Shown here: piece by piece, positions 16,519 through 25,523 of the stretch
How the letters are laid out: the number at the start of each line of letters is the position of its first letter
Numbering within the stretch: the first letter of the stretch is position 1
NCBI GenBank assembly: GCA_947625815.1
Contig: CANQPU010000008.1
Location: 1-64,000, forward strand
Reading direction: 5' to 3'
DNA: 64,000 nt
DNA from: an uncultured Oscillospiraceae bacterium
GTDB lineage: Bacteria > Bacillota > Clostridia > Oscillospirales > Oscillospiraceae
Program-made: the position numbers and the translations under genes
The notes under the pieces: generated by a model
Databases searched by the model: none
The model's input: only the letters and a program-made list of their open reading frames with translations
What the model was told of the DNA's origin: nothing

Positions 16519-17453
16519 AGCGTTTCCTCCTTATCGCAGATATAGGCGTGCCAGTTGTCCCGGCTCCGGTGCTCCCGGACGCGAAGTCCGGCGGCCTCCA
16601 GGGCCCGGCGGACCTGCGCCTCCCGGCCGTCGATGATCCCGGAGCAGATAAAGATCCCGTCCCCGGCCAGAAGCTCCGGGAGCTTGGGCGCCAGGGCGAT
16701 GATCACGTCGGAGACGATGTTCATGAGGATAAGTCCGTATCTCTCCCCGGAGAGCCTCCGGAAAAGCCGCCTGTCGGCGAGGATGTCCCCGGCATAGACG
16801 GTGAGCCTGTCGGGCCCTATCCCGTTGAAGCCCGCGTTCTCCATCACCACCGCCGGGGCCTTGTCGTCGATGTCCACGCCCACGGCCCGCTCAGCGCCCA
16901 GCAGGAGGGCGGCGATGGCCAGGATCCCGCTTCCGCAGCCCAGATCCAAAACGTTCCGGCCGGCGGCGTATTTTTCGATCTCCCCGAGACACAGCTGTGT
17001 GGTGGCGTGAGCGCCGGTGCCGAAGATGAGGCCGGGATCCAGCCGCAGCGCCAGCCGCCCCGATTCCGGGACAGCCAGCCACCGGGGGACGATGACCAGA
17101 CGCTCGCCCACCTCGATGGGCGTATAATACGCCTTCCAGTTGTTCTCCCAGTCCTCGTCCTTCACCGGCCGGTCCGTGAGCTCAAAGTCCGAAAGCGCCG
17201 CGGACAGCCGGGCCAGCTCCTGCCGCCCGGCCGGCGAGTCCTCCAGATAAAACTTGAGCCGGCACACGCCGGACATACTCTGCATGAAGTCCTCGTCCAC
17301 GTAGTCCCAATATTTTTTGTTGTTTTCCAGAAATTCCCGCACATCCGCCTCGTCCTCGGTGATGAAGCCCTCCACGCCCAGGGCGGTGAGCCGCGCGGCC
17401 AGCGTTTCGAGGGCCTCGTGGGAGGTGTTGACCGTGATCTCAAGCCAGTTCAT
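16515..17453 (-). CDS. prmA: Ribosomal protein L11 methyltransferase
   Basis: SAM-dependent enzyme (312 residues) that trimethylates ribosomal protein L11. It has the N-terminal L11-binding domain and a C-terminal Rossmann domain with FGTGAHATTQLCL and the SAM-binding NVLDLGCGSGILAIAALLLGA. The catalytic-loop segment LILMNIVSDVI corresponds to the family's N-I-x-A region. A promoter lies just upstream, and the gene is coupled to the GlmU-like gene. Confidence 0.93.
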   Translation of the reverse strand: MNWLEITVNTSHEALETLAARLTALGVEGFITEDEADVREFLENNKKYWDYVDEDFMQSMSGVCRLKFYLEDSPAGRQELARLSAALSDFELTDRPVKDEDWENNWKAYYTPIEVGERLVIVPRWLAVPESGRLALRLDPGLIFGTGAHATTQLCLGEIEKYAAGRNVLDLGCGSGILAIAALLLGAERAVGVDIDDKAPAVVMENAGFNGIGPDRLTVYAGDILADRRLFRRLSGERYGLILMNIVSDVIIALAPKLPELLAGDGIFICSGIIDGREAQVRRALEAAGLRVREHRSRDNWHAYICDKEETL

Positions 17454-17486
17454 ATTTACCTCTCCGCTTTGAGTTTAATCGCCCCT

Positions 17487-17515
17487 ATCATATCACAAAC
17501 TAATGGCGATTACAA
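17487..17515 (-). promoter_or_regulatory. Sigma-A promoter of prmA
   Basis: On the minus strand, TTGTAA (17515-17510) and TATGAT (17492-17487) are separated by 17 bases. On the plus strand the same 75-base gap has TTGAGT (17469-17474) and TATCAC (17491-17496) 16 bases apart, a weaker candidate promoter for the divergent gene at 17532. Confidence 0.75.
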
Positions 17516-17531
17516 CGAGAGGAGAATGAAA

Positions 17532-17972
17532 ATGGCGGAAAATAATGTGGATATCGCGGTGTTGAACTCCGTTTACCGGAACGCGAAGACCGGCTCCCAG
17601 TCCATCTCCGACCTGCTGCCAAAGGCGGGCGACGCGGCCTTTGCCTCCGACCTGGAGACGCAAAAGCGGGAATACGACGCCATCGGCGGCGAGGCCGCGG
17701 CGCGGATCGTGGGCCTGGGCGGCGAGCCGGAGAGCGTCAGCGAGATGCAGAAGCTGGGCATGAAGATGGGCGTCACCATGAACACCATGATGAACGACGA
17801 GACGGAGCACCTGGCGGAGCTGATGATCAAGGGCTCCAACATGGGCATCATCCAGATGACCAAGGTGGTGAACGGCCACCAGGACGCCTCCCCGGAGACC
17901 CTGGGCCTGGCCCAGAAGCTCATCACCTGCGAGCACGACAACATCTCCCGGCTCAAGACCTATCTGAAATGA
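17532..17972 (+). CDS. Small helical protein, ferritin-like fold suspected
   Basis: The 146-residue soluble protein is predicted to be nearly all helix, with four amphipathic segments separated by short turns. It has no signal peptide or membrane helix. It looks like the four-helix bundles of the DUF2383/ferritin-like group, but no metal-ligand set can be called with confidence. Of two in-frame ATG codons (17526 and 17532), the second has the better spacing to GAGAGGAG. It is monocistronic and ends at a GC-rich hairpin shared with the convergent PPTase gene. Function unknown. Confidence 0.6.
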   Translation: MAENNVDIAVLNSVYRNAKTGSQSISDLLPKAGDAAFASDLETQKREYDAIGGEAAARIVGLGGEPESVSEMQKLGMKMGVTMNTMMNDETEHLAELMIKGSNMGIIQMTKVVNGHQDASPETLGLAQKLITCEHDNISRLKTYLK

Positions 17973-17977
17973 CGGCG

Positions 17978-17997
17978 CCCCCGGCCAAGGCCGGGGG
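17978..17997. terminator. Hairpin between convergent genes
   Basis: A perfect nine-base stem, CCCCCGGCC with GGCCGGGGG and a two-base loop, lies between the helical protein gene and the PPTase gene. There is no T-run on either side, so terminator strength is uncertain. Confidence 0.45.
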
Positions 17998-18008
17998 TAC
18001 ATATCCTT

Positions 18009-18521
18009 TCAGATGTGGGGGACGGGCAGGATCTCCGACGGCAGCTCCCCCTCGGCGCAGACGGCGGCCACCCAGGGGCCGAGGGGGTAGAGACGGGCGT
18101 GGAGCAGGGGGTCGGGGGTGAGGACCGCCCCTCCGGCCCTGGAGAAGCGGGCCTCATAAAAGGGATAGGGGAGGGTGCCGCGGACCTTGAAAAAGCTCTC
18201 CTTCAGCGTCCACAGCTCAAGAAAAGAGAACTCCGCCAGCTCCTCCCGGGTACAGACCCGGGCCGCGACGGAGGGCCGGACGGGGCGGGCGAGGGGCTCC
18301 GCGTCACAGCCGCAGGGCCTGTCGCCCACCACGGCCAGGACGAGCCCGGCGGTATGACTGAGGGAAAAATGAATCTCCGGCCGGGCGGGGAAACGGGGCT
18401 TGCCGTGCTCGTCCTTTTCGATTTCCGGGCAGGGCACGCCGTAGACGTCCTCCACGGCGCGGGCAAGCAGCCGGTAAGCGGCCTCTCTCCCGCTCTTTTC
18501 AGAGAAAAAGGCGCGTATCAC
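18009..18521 (-). CDS. 4'-phosphopantetheinyl transferase
   Basis: Transfers phosphopantetheine from CoA to a carrier protein. The 170-residue protein shows HFSLSHTAG (P1b), the magnesium-binding CGCDAEPL (D-x-E motif), and WTLKESFFKV with the catalytic Glu and Lys. The isoleucine/valine normally before and after the metal Asp is replaced by Cys and Ala. Its size lies between AcpS and Sfp types; the sequence pattern is Sfp-like. The start is GTG, seven bases after AAGGAGG. An extended -10 element (TGTGTTATACT, around 18546 on the minus strand) is close upstream. No polyketide or peptide synthetase lies nearby. Confidence 0.85.
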   Translation of the reverse strand: MIRAFFSEKSGREAAYRLLARAVEDVYGVPCPEIEKDEHGKPRFPARPEIHFSLSHTAGLVLAVVGDRPCGCDAEPLARPVRPSVAARVCTREELAEFSFLELWTLKESFFKVRGTLPYPFYEARFSRAGGAVLTPDPLLHARLYPLGPWVAAVCAEGELPSEILPVPHI

Positions 18522-18596
18522 ATCCCCACCTCCTTGTTTTTTTACAGTATAACACAGAAATCAAAAATAAAACACTACCAAAAATCGCGGATGTGT

Positions 18597-18877
18597 GGTA
18601 TAATATTTGCGCAAGGTGCGCAAAGCGCACCTGCCTGCCTTTGGCAGGCGCACTTTTGTGGCACAAAAGTGCCGGCGCAAATGTTACACCATAGCAAACC
18701 GGCTTTGCCGGTTTAGCGCCGCTTTAGCGGCGCGCAAGCCGTTGCAAGGCTTGCGGCTATGGTATAATATCTGCGAATGCAGATATTATATTTGATTTCA
18801 AGCCGTTTTTCTCCCCGGCTGCGCCGGGAACCGAAAAACATGGCGAATATACCACAAAATCAGAGATTTTGTGGTAT
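18597..18877. repeat. Dense palindrome array with repeated GGTATAAT motifs
   Basis: This gene-free region holds at least eight hairpins. Three small ones (18614-18632, 18633-18649, 18650-18672) are enclosed by an imperfect 16-base outer stem: GGTATAATATTTGCGC at 18597 with GCGCAAATGTTACACC at 18675. Three more (18696-18714, 18716-18733, 18734-18754) are enclosed by ACCATAGC at 18688 with GCTATGGT at 18756. Then follow AATATCTGC-GAAT-GCAGATATT, a stem near 18805-18839, and a 13-base perfect stem at 18849-18877. GGTATAAT, a good -10 element, occurs three times: 18597, 18761 and 18873. The last copy probably drives the lipoprotein operon. Confidence 0.8.
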
Positions 18878-18882
18878 AATTT
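18865..18882 (+). promoter_or_regulatory. Extended -10 promoter of the lipoprotein operon
   Basis: GATTTTGTGGTATAATTT carries a perfect TATAAT (18875-18880). It also forms the right arm of a 13-base inverted repeat whose left arm is ATACCACAAAATC at 18849-18861. Promoter and hairpin therefore overlap, which may allow a protein to bind both arms. The match to 14763-14780 is 17 of 18 bases. Confidence 0.65.
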
Positions 18883-18913
18883 ACTCTGTATCAATGTGCA
18901 GGGAGGCGCCGCG

Positions 18914-20245
18914 ATGAAAAAATACATACTGTCCGTGCTGGCCGCGGCGCTGGCTCTGCTGCTTTCCGGGTGCATGGAGATGTCGGCGGACGAGCTCTAT
19001 TCCCTCCCCGAGCTTTCGGAGGGCTACCTGAAGCTCCAAAGCTCCATTGACGCCTTTCTCTCCTCCGGGGCGGAGTACGCCGCGCCCACCTCCGGCACCA
19101 ACCGCCAGCCCATACAGCGGGAGGACCTGGACGGGGACGGCCAGCGCGAGGTACTGGCCTTTTTCAACGTGGCCGGCGCGGACAGGCCCCTGAAGATCGT
19201 GATCTTCCGGGACACGGACGACGGATACGCCGAGATCGCCCGCATCGAGGGCGAGGGCACGGGCATCGACAGCGTGGCCTATCTCGACATGGACAGCGAC
19301 GGCGTCCGCGAGGTGGCCGTGGGCTGGCAGATGGCCGCGGGCATCAACATGCTCTCCGTCTACTCCGTGAAGGGCTGGCGCGTCAACCGGATCGTGAACA
19401 CGAACTACACGGAGTTTGCCGTCTGCGACCTGACGAATGACGGCGGCAGCGAGATCCTGGCCTTCCGGCTGAGCCAGTCCGACCTCACCGGCGAGGCGGA
19501 GCACTACATCCTCACCGGCGACGGGGAGATCGTCAGCTCCACCGCCCGCATCTCCTCCGGCTCGGAGGCGCTGGAGCGGGTCCGCTCCACGCAGCTTCTG
19601 GGCGGGAGCAGCGCGGTGCTCCTGGAGAATACCTATAACGGCAGCGGCCTGATCACGGACATCTTCGCCTACCGGGGGGACAGGCTCGTGAACATCACCC
19701 TGGACGACGCCGTGGCCATGAGCGAGGCCACGGTCAGGAGCTACAAATCCTATTGCCGGGACATAAACGGCGACGGGATCCTGGACGTCCCCCGCCCCGT
19801 GATCCTGCCCGCCACGTCGGAGAACACCACCTACTTCATGCTGGAGTGGTATTCCTATTACAGCTACGGCGGGCGGCGGCTCATGTGCACCACCTACAAC
19901 AACTACGCCGACTCCTGGTATCTGGAGCTCCCGCAGGAGTGGCTCGGCCGCATCTGCGTCAGCCGTGACGACGGCGCGGCGGGGGAGAGGACCATCGTGT
20001 TCTCGGTCCTCGATGAGGACGGAGGGCGGGGCCGGGACTTCCTGGCCATTTACACCCTGACCGGCTCCAACAGAGCCGAACGGGGCGAATTTGACGGCCG
20101 CTTTATCCTCTACGAGGAGGAGGAGACGGTGTACGCGGCCAAGATCCTGGCCGACGCCGGCGAAACGTCGCTCCCCGTGAGCGCGGAGATCCTGCGCGAG
20201 AATTTCGGACGGCTTTATTCCGAGTGGGTAACGGGTGAAACATAA
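18914..20245 (+). CDS. Lipoprotein encoded with a two-component system
   Basis: A 443-residue exported lipoprotein. Residues 1-20 are a signal peptide ending in the lipobox LLSGC, so Cys20 should carry the lipid anchor. The mature part contains repeated acidic strands (DLDGDGQREVLAFF, DMDSDGVREVAVGW, DLTNDGGSEILAFR, DINGDGILDVPRP) like calcium-binding VCBS/FG-GAP beta-propeller blades. The gene has a GGGAGG site, and a response regulator starts 12 bases after its stop. A role in sensing a signal for, or acting downstream of, the kinase is plausible but inferred from position only. Confidence 0.8.
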   Translation: MKKYILSVLAAALALLLSGCMEMSADELYSLPELSEGYLKLQSSIDAFLSSGAEYAAPTSGTNRQPIQREDLDGDGQREVLAFFNVAGADRPLKIVIFRDTDDGYAEIARIEGEGTGIDSVAYLDMDSDGVREVAVGWQMAAGINMLSVYSVKGWRVNRIVNTNYTEFAVCDLTNDGGSEILAFRLSQSDLTGEAEHYILTGDGEIVSSTARISSGSEALERVRSTQLLGGSSAVLLENTYNGSGLITDIFAYRGDRLVNITLDDAVAMSEATVRSYKSYCRDINGDGILDVPRPVILPATSENTTYFMLEWYSYYSYGGRRLMCTTYNNYADSWYLELPQEWLGRICVSRDDGAAGERTIVFSVLDEDGGRGRDFLAIYTLTGSNRAERGEFDGRFILYEEEETVYAAKILADAGETSLPVSAEILRENFGRLYSEWVTGET

Positions 20246-20257
20246 GGAGGGGTGCGG

Positions 20258-20944
20258 ATGAAGAAAATACTTGTACTTGAGGACGAGACGAGCATCAGGA
20301 GCTTCGTCGTCATCAACCTCAAGCGCTCCGGCTACGATCCCATAGAGGCCGGCACCGGCGCCGAGGCGCTCAAAGCACTGGAGGAGAACCCGGATATCAA
20401 GGTGGCCCTGCTGGATATCATGCTCCCGGACATGGACGGCTTTGAGGTGTGCCGCCAGATCCGGGCGGTGAACTCCAAAATGGGCATCATCATGCTGACG
20501 GCCAGGACCCAGGAGATGGACAAGGTCACCGGCCTGATGACGGGGGCGGACGACTATGTGACGAAGCCCTTCTCCCCGGCGGAGCTGACGGCGCGCATCG
20601 ACGCCCTGTTCCGCCGCGTGGGCGAGGCCGACGACTCCCCGGCGGACGAGGTGGTCCACGGCCCCTTCCGCCTGAACACCAGGAACAGGACCCTGGAAAA
20701 AAACGGGGAGCGCGTGAAGCTGACGCAGGTGGAGTATTCCATCGTGAAGCTCTTCATGGACAACCCGGGCCGGGCCCTCTCCCGGGAGGATATCCTCAAC
20801 GCCGTCTGGGGCCGGGACTATTTCGGAGAGCTGAAGATCGTGGACGTGAACATCAGGAGACTGCGCATCAAGATCGAGGACGACCCCACCAACCCCACCT
20901 ACATCACGACCGTGTGGGGATACGGCTACAAGTGGGGCTTCTGA
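20258..20944 (+). CDS. OmpR/PhoB-family response regulator
   Basis: A 228-residue DNA-binding response regulator. The receiver domain has the acidic pocket (LEDE), the phospho-acceptor D53 in LLDIMLPDMDG, and the conserved Lys in DDYVTKPFSP. The C-terminal winged helix ends with TVWGYGYKW. The ATG at 20258 was chosen because AAGGAGG lies seven bases upstream. Its kinase partner is the next gene, 123 bases downstream across a structured spacer. Confidence 0.93.
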   Translation: MKKILVLEDETSIRSFVVINLKRSGYDPIEAGTGAEALKALEENPDIKVALLDIMLPDMDGFEVCRQIRAVNSKMGIIMLTARTQEMDKVTGLMTGADDYVTKPFSPAELTARIDALFRRVGEADDSPADEVVHGPFRLNTRNRTLEKNGERVKLTQVEYSIVKLFMDNPGRALSREDILNAVWGRDYFGELKIVDVNIRRLRIKIEDDPTNPTYITTVWGYGYKWGF

Positions 20945-20952
20945 GGAAGTAG

Positions 20953-21040
20953 CCCCGCGGAATCGGAGATTCCGTGGGGAGAGGAGGAGCGAAGCCGGCG
21001 CCTGAGGGGGACCGAAGGGAGCCCGAGGTAAAGCGGCTTC
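20953..21040 (+). other. Structured spacer between response regulator and kinase
   Basis: The gap holds a 12-base hairpin (CCCCGCGGAATC, loop GGA, near-perfect complement, 20953-20979) and a longer-range pair, GAAGCCG at 20991 with CGGCTTC at 21034. No T-run follows either. It may be an RNA processing or translation-control site that lowers kinase output relative to the regulator. Confidence 0.5.
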
Positions 21041-21067
21041 TGCGACGACGACGAGGAGGTGATGAGC

Positions 21068-22513
21068 ATGGTCAAACGGGATCCCCGCAGGCATCCGCTG
21101 AAGATCGGAGGACTGCGCAAGCGCTATATGCTGACGACCATGCTCGTCATGGTCCTGGCGGTCGTGGTGGTCGTGGCGGCCTACTCCCTGTCCGTGATGA
21201 GCTCGGTGTACCTCAACATGCAGGAGGGGCTCCACACGAAGGCCCGGACGGCGGCGGAGTTCTTCGCCAATTACATAACGCGCACCTACGCGGAGTACTA
21301 TGACAGCGCGTACATGTACATCGACAACTTTGATGACGTGAACCGGCTGGAGCTGCAATTCATCAACACCTCCGGCCGCATCGAGCTCAGCTCCCACTCC
21401 ATGACCGCCGGCAGCTTTCCGGGGACGCAGGACATCACCGACGCCCTGACCACCGGAAAGATCTCCGCCTGGAACGGACGCTCGGAGTCCACCGGGGAGC
21501 ATCTGATGAGCGTCTCGGCGCCCATGAAATATTCCAACGGCCAGATCATCGGCGTCATGCGGTATGTGACGAGCCTGAAGGTGGCGGACCGGCTGATATG
21601 GACCAACGTGCTGGTGGCGTCGGCCATGGGTCTGGCGCTGCTGCTCATCGTGGCCATCATCAGCATGGTCTTCCTCCGCTCGGTGGTGGAGCCCATGCGG
21701 GAGATCACCGCGGCGGCCAGGCAGATCTCCGGGGGCAGCTACGGCATCCAGATCGGCAACCACTATCGGGACGAGATGGGCGACATGGTGAAGGCCATCA
21801 ATGAGATGTCCCTGAAGATCAGCCAGTCCGAGAAGGCCCAGACGGAGTTTATCTCCTCCGTCTCCCACGAGCTGCGCACGCCCCTGACGGCCATCACCGG
21901 CTGGGCGGAGACGATCATCTACGACGAGGACCTGGACGAGGACACCAAGCGCGGCATCGGCATCATCATCCAGGAGGCCCGGCGCCTCACCAAGATGGTG
22001 GAGGAGCTGCTGGAATTCACCCGGATGCAGGACGGGCGCTTTACCCTGAACGCCCAGCCCTGCGACATCGCCGCGGAGCTGGAGGACACCATTTTCGCCT
22101 ACCGGGAGCTTCTGCGGCAGGACGACATGAGCGTGGAATATGACCCCTGCGACGAGGAGCTCCCGCTCATCAATGGCGACCCGGCCCGGCTCAGACAGGT
22201 CTTTTATAACATCTTTGACAACGCCGCCAAATACGCCCGGGACGGCAAGCGCATCACCGTCAGCACCCGGACCGACGGGGAGAACGTGTTTTTGTGCTTC
22301 CGCGACTACGGCCCCGGCATCCCCGAGGACGAGCTGGAGCGGGTGAAGCTCAAATTCTACAAGGGCAGCTCCAAGGAGCGGGGCAGCGGGATCGGGCTGG
22401 CCGTCTGCGACGAGATCATCCGATACCACGGCGGCGACCTGACGCTCAGCAACGCCGAGGGCGGCGGGACGATGGTGACCATCCGGATACCCATCGAACC
22501 CACCTTTGAATAA
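21068..22513 (+). CDS. Sensor histidine kinase
   Basis: A 481-residue membrane kinase. Membrane helix one is at about 21-46 (MLTTMLVMVLAVVVVVAAYSL) and is followed by an extracytoplasmic sensor region. Helix two is LVASAMGLALLLIVAIISMVFL. Next come a HAMP linker, the dimerisation domain with the phospho-acceptor H267 in SVSHELRTPLT, and an ATPase domain with N-box, DYGPGIPEDE and GSGIGLAVCDEI. The ATG at 21068 is seven bases after GAGGAGGT. It should phosphorylate the regulator encoded upstream. The signal is unknown. Confidence 0.92.
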   Translation: MVKRDPRRHPLKIGGLRKRYMLTTMLVMVLAVVVVVAAYSLSVMSSVYLNMQEGLHTKARTAAEFFANYITRTYAEYYDSAYMYIDNFDDVNRLELQFINTSGRIELSSHSMTAGSFPGTQDITDALTTGKISAWNGRSESTGEHLMSVSAPMKYSNGQIIGVMRYVTSLKVADRLIWTNVLVASAMGLALLLIVAIISMVFLRSVVEPMREITAAARQISGGSYGIQIGNHYRDEMGDMVKAINEMSLKISQSEKAQTEFISSVSHELRTPLTAITGWAETIIYDEDLDEDTKRGIGIIIQEARRLTKMVEELLEFTRMQDGRFTLNAQPCDIAAELEDTIFAYRELLRQDDMSVEYDPCDEELPLINGDPARLRQVFYNIFDNAAKYARDGKRITVSTRTDGENVFLCFRDYGPGIPEDELERVKLKFYKGSSKERGSGIGLAVCDEIIRYHGGDLTLSNAEGGGTMVTIRIPIEPTFE

Positions 22514-22563
22514 AGGACCGCGGCGGCGCGCCGCGGGGAGAGTACATCATTGGAGGCTGTAAA

Positions 22564-23508
22564 TTGGCAAAAGACAACGTAAAATTCCGAACCTCCATCG
22601 GCGGACAGGCGCTGATGGAGGGGATCCTGATGCGGGGCGTGGACAGGCAGTCCATCGTCATCCGCCGCCCCGACGGGGAGCTGGAGACCAAGGTGGAGCC
22701 CATACACGCTCTGCGGCAGAGGTTCCCGATTTTGGGCTGGCCCTTCATCCGCGGGTCGGTGAATTTTGTGGAGACCATGGTCAACGGCGTGAAGGCCCTC
22801 ACCTACTCGGCGGAGTTTCTCCCCGAGGAGGAGGTGGAGGAGCCGGGCAAGCTGGACCGGTGGCTTGAAAAGCACCTCTCCGGCGAAAAGGCGGAGAAGG
22901 CCGTCATCGGCTTTTCCGTCTTTCTGGGGATCGTGCTGGCCGTGGGGCTGTTCTTCATGCTGCCCACGGTCATCGCGGGGCTGTTCACGGGATTTGTGAA
23001 AAGCCGGATCCTCCGGAACCTCATCGAGGGGATCGTCCGGATCGCCCTGTTCCTGGCCTACATCATCCTGGCCTCAAAAATGAAGGAGATCAAAAGAGTC
23101 TGGATGTACCACGGGGCGGAGCACAAGACCATCTTCTGCTACGAGAGGGGCCTTGAGCTCACCGTGGAGAACGCCCGCGTCCAGCCCCGGCTCCATCCCC
23201 GGTGCGGCACCAGCTTCCTGTTCATCGTCATGATCGTGAGCATCCTGGTGACCACGGTGGTGAGCTGGTCCAACGTGTGGATACGGCTGGCGCTGAGGCT
23301 GGCGCTCCTGCCCGTCATCGTGGGCATCAGCTATGAGCTCATCAAATACGCCGGACGCCACGACAACGTCCTCACCCGGATCATCTCCGCCCCCGGCAAG
23401 GCTTTGCAGAGAGTCACCACCGCCGAGCCGGACGACAGTATGCTGGAGGTGGCCATTGAAGCCTTGAAGCTGGTGCTCCCGGACGAGGCGGGCGCGGACA
23501 GGTGGTAA
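22564..23508 (+). CDS. YqhQ-like DUF1385 membrane protein
   Basis: A 314-residue DUF1385 protein like Bacillus YqhQ. Conserved features are the N-terminal SIGGQALMEGILMRG, WMYHGAEHKTIFCYE in the centre and HPRCGTSFLFIVMI, with about four membrane helices after residue 110. Function is not established. The start is a TTG with GGAGG seven bases upstream. It begins a run with prmC and recA; in many Clostridia it sits next to prmC in the same way. Confidence 0.88.
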   Translation: MAKDNVKFRTSIGGQALMEGILMRGVDRQSIVIRRPDGELETKVEPIHALRQRFPILGWPFIRGSVNFVETMVNGVKALTYSAEFLPEEEVEEPGKLDRWLEKHLSGEKAEKAVIGFSVFLGIVLAVGLFFMLPTVIAGLFTGFVKSRILRNLIEGIVRIALFLAYIILASKMKEIKRVWMYHGAEHKTIFCYERGLELTVENARVQPRLHPRCGTSFLFIVMIVSILVTTVVSWSNVWIRLALRLALLPVIVGISYELIKYAGRHDNVLTRIISAPGKALQRVTTAEPDDSMLEVAIEALKLVLPDEAGADRW

Positions 23509-23521
23509 GAGAAAGAGGGTC

Positions 23522-24382
23522 TTGGGGATAAAAACATATAACGACATCTATCTGGACCTGCGCCGGGCCCTGAAGGCCGGGGGGATCGAGGACTTCAACC
23601 TGGAGGCCAGGCTCATCCTGGGCACCGCCGCCGGCAAGCGCCGGGAGGAGCTGATACGGGACATGAACCTCTACGCGCTGGACGACGTGGAGGAGCGAGT
23701 GAAGGCCATGACCGCCCGGCGGGTGGACGGCGAGCCCATCGCCTACGTCCTGGGGGAGTGGGAATTCATGGGTCTGCCCTTCACCGTGGACAGGCAGGTC
23801 CTGATCCCCCGGTCCGACACGGAGCTTCTGGCGGAGCTGGCCATCGAGCGCGCCAGACGCTTCGACGCCGGCTGCCGCGTGCTGGATCTGTGCTGCGGCA
23901 CCGGATGCATCGGGATCAGCATCGCGCGGACGGTGCCGAGCTGCCGGGTGGTGCTGGTGGACAACTCCATGGCCGCGCTCCGGCTCTCCCACCGGAACAT
24001 CATGAGGAACGGCGTGGCCCGCAACACCGTCTGCATGGAGGCGGACGCGAAAAAAGCGCCGCCGGCCCTTTTGGGCAAATATGACCTGATCGTCTGCAAC
24101 CCGCCCTACGTGCCGCGGGGCGAGATCGGCGGCCTGGACCGGGGCGTCCGGGACTTTGAGCCGCGGGCGGCCCTGGACGGGGGCGAGGACGGGCTGGACT
24201 TCTACCGGGCCATCATCCCCGCCTGGAAGGGGATCCTGAAGGAGGGCGGCGCCTTCATGTTCGAGTGCGGCGAGGACCAGGCCCCGGCGATCATGGATAT
24301 GCTCACGGCCGCGGGATTTGCCCGGACCGGGGCGGTACGGGATCACGGCGGCGTGGAGAGAGTCGTCGTGGCGGCTTTATGA
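23522..24382 (+). CDS. prmC: Release factor glutamine methyltransferase
   Basis: Methylates the glutamine of the GGQ motif in release factors. The 286-residue protein has a helical N-terminal domain with [10 protein letters not shown], the substrate loop [22 protein letters not shown], the SAM-binding [16 protein letters not shown] and the catalytic CNPPYVP. The TTG start at 23522 is the best available, though its spacing to the AGAGGG site is short, so the exact start is uncertain by a few codons. Confidence 0.93.
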   Translation: MGIKTYNDIYLDLRRALKAGGIEDFNLEARLILGTAAGKRREELIRDMNLYALDDVEERVKAMTARRVDGEPIAYVLGEWEFMGLPFTVDRQVLIPRSDTELLAELAIERARRFDAGCRVLDLCCGTGCIGISIARTVPSCRVVLVDNSMAALRLSHRNIMRNGVARNTVCMEADAKKAPPALLGKYDLIVCNPPYVPRGEIGGLDRGVRDFEPRAALDGGEDGLDFYRAIIPAWKGILKEGGAFMFECGEDQAPAIMDMLTAAGFARTGAVRDHGGVERVVVAAL

Positions 24383-24416
24383 AAAAAACAGATCACAATA
24401 TGAGGAGGATATGACC

Positions 24417-25523
24417 ATGGCAACAAAGAAGGCCGCTCCGGCGGCGGTGGAGATACCGGCGGACAAGGACGCCAGGAGGAAGGCGCTGGAGACGGCGATC
24501 TCCCAGATAGAGCGCAGCTACGGCAAGGGCTCCATCATGCGCCTGGGCGACGGGATGCAGGTGAACGTGGAGGCGCTGCCTACCGGATCCCTGGCGCTGG
24601 ACTTTGCCCTCGGCATCGGCGGCGTGCCCCGGGGGCGCATCATCGAGATCTACGGCCCCGAGTCCTGCGGCAAGACCACGCTGGCCCTCCATATCGTGGG
24701 GCAGGCCCAGAAGCGGGGCGGCGAGGCGGCGTACATCGACGTGGAGCACGCCCTGGAGCCGGCCTATGCCCGGGCCCTGGGCGTCAATATCGAGAACCTC
24801 CTCATCTCCCAGCCGGACACCGGCGAGGATGCCCTGGCCATCACCGAGACGCTGGTCCGCTCCGGCGCCGTGGACGTGGTGGTGGTGGACTCCGTGGCCG
24901 CCCTGGTGCCGCGGACGGAGATCGAGGGCGAGATGGGGGACTCCTCTGTGGGCGTGGTGGCCCGTCTCATGAGCCAGGCCCTCCGGAAGCTGGCCGGCGT
25001 CATCTCCAAGACCAACTGCATCGTCATCTTCATCAATCAGCTCCGGGAGAAGATCGGCGTCATGTACGGCAACCCGGAGACCACCCCCGGCGGGCGGGCG
25101 CTCAAATACTTCGCCTCCGTGCGCATCGACATGCGCCGGGTGGAGACGCTGAAAAACGGCTCCGAGGTGGTGGGCAACCGCACCAGAGCCAAGATCGTGA
25201 AGAACAAGGTGGCCCCGCCCTTCCGCGAGGCGGAGTTCGACATCATGTACGGCGAGGGGATCTCCCGCTACGGCGAGCTGGTGGATTTGGGCGTAAAGCT
25301 GGAGCTCATCGAGAAGGGCGGCGCCTGGTTCACTTACGGGGACGTGAGGATCCAGGGCCGGGACAGCATGAAGCAGTACCTGGCCGACAACCCCGACGCC
25401 GCGGACGAGCTGGAGCAGAAGATACGGGACAATTCCTTCAAGCTCCTCTCCCCCCAGGCCCAGGTGGCGGCCAGAGCCGCCGGCCGGGCCGTGGACATCA
25501 GCGCGGAGGACTTTGAGGGCTGA
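24417..25523 (+). CDS. recA: Recombinase RecA
   Basis: ATP-dependent strand-exchange protein for homologous recombination and SOS induction. The 368-residue protein has Walker A at 80-88 (GPESCGKTT, with Cys where most RecA proteins have Ser), the [10 protein letters not shown] Walker B strand, the L2-adjacent [28 protein letters not shown], and the C-terminal domain. The ATG at 24417 was preferred over one six bases upstream because of spacing to AGGAGG. It overlaps recX by one base (TGATG). No LexA-type site was recognised upstream. Confidence 0.97.
   Translation: MATKKAAPAAVEIPADKDARRKALETAISQIERSYGKGSIMRLGDGMQVNVEALPTGSLALDFALGIGGVPRGRIIEIYGPESCGKTTLALHIVGQAQKRGGEAAYIDVEHALEPAYARALGVNIENLLISQPDTGEDALAITETLVRSGAVDVVVVDSVAALVPRTEIEGEMGDSSVGVVARLMSQALRKLAGVISKTNCIVIFINQLREKIGVMYGNPETTPGGRALKYFASVRIDMRRVETLKNGSEVVGNRTRAKIVKNKVAPPFREAEFDIMYGEGISRYGELVDLGVKLELIEKGGAWFTYGDVRIQGRDSMKQYLADNPDAADELEQKIRDNSFKLLSPQAQVAARAAGRAVDISAEDFEG

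Noticed and set aside
18597-18770. Possible CRISPR array because of repeated short palindromes
   Set aside because: The palindromes differ from each other in sequence, there are no regular spacers, and no cas genes are present.
18881-22429. A 1182-codon open frame on the minus strand
   Set aside because: It lies opposite the lipoprotein, response regulator and histidine kinase genes, has no recognisable domain and a composition typical of an antisense shadow in GC-rich DNA.
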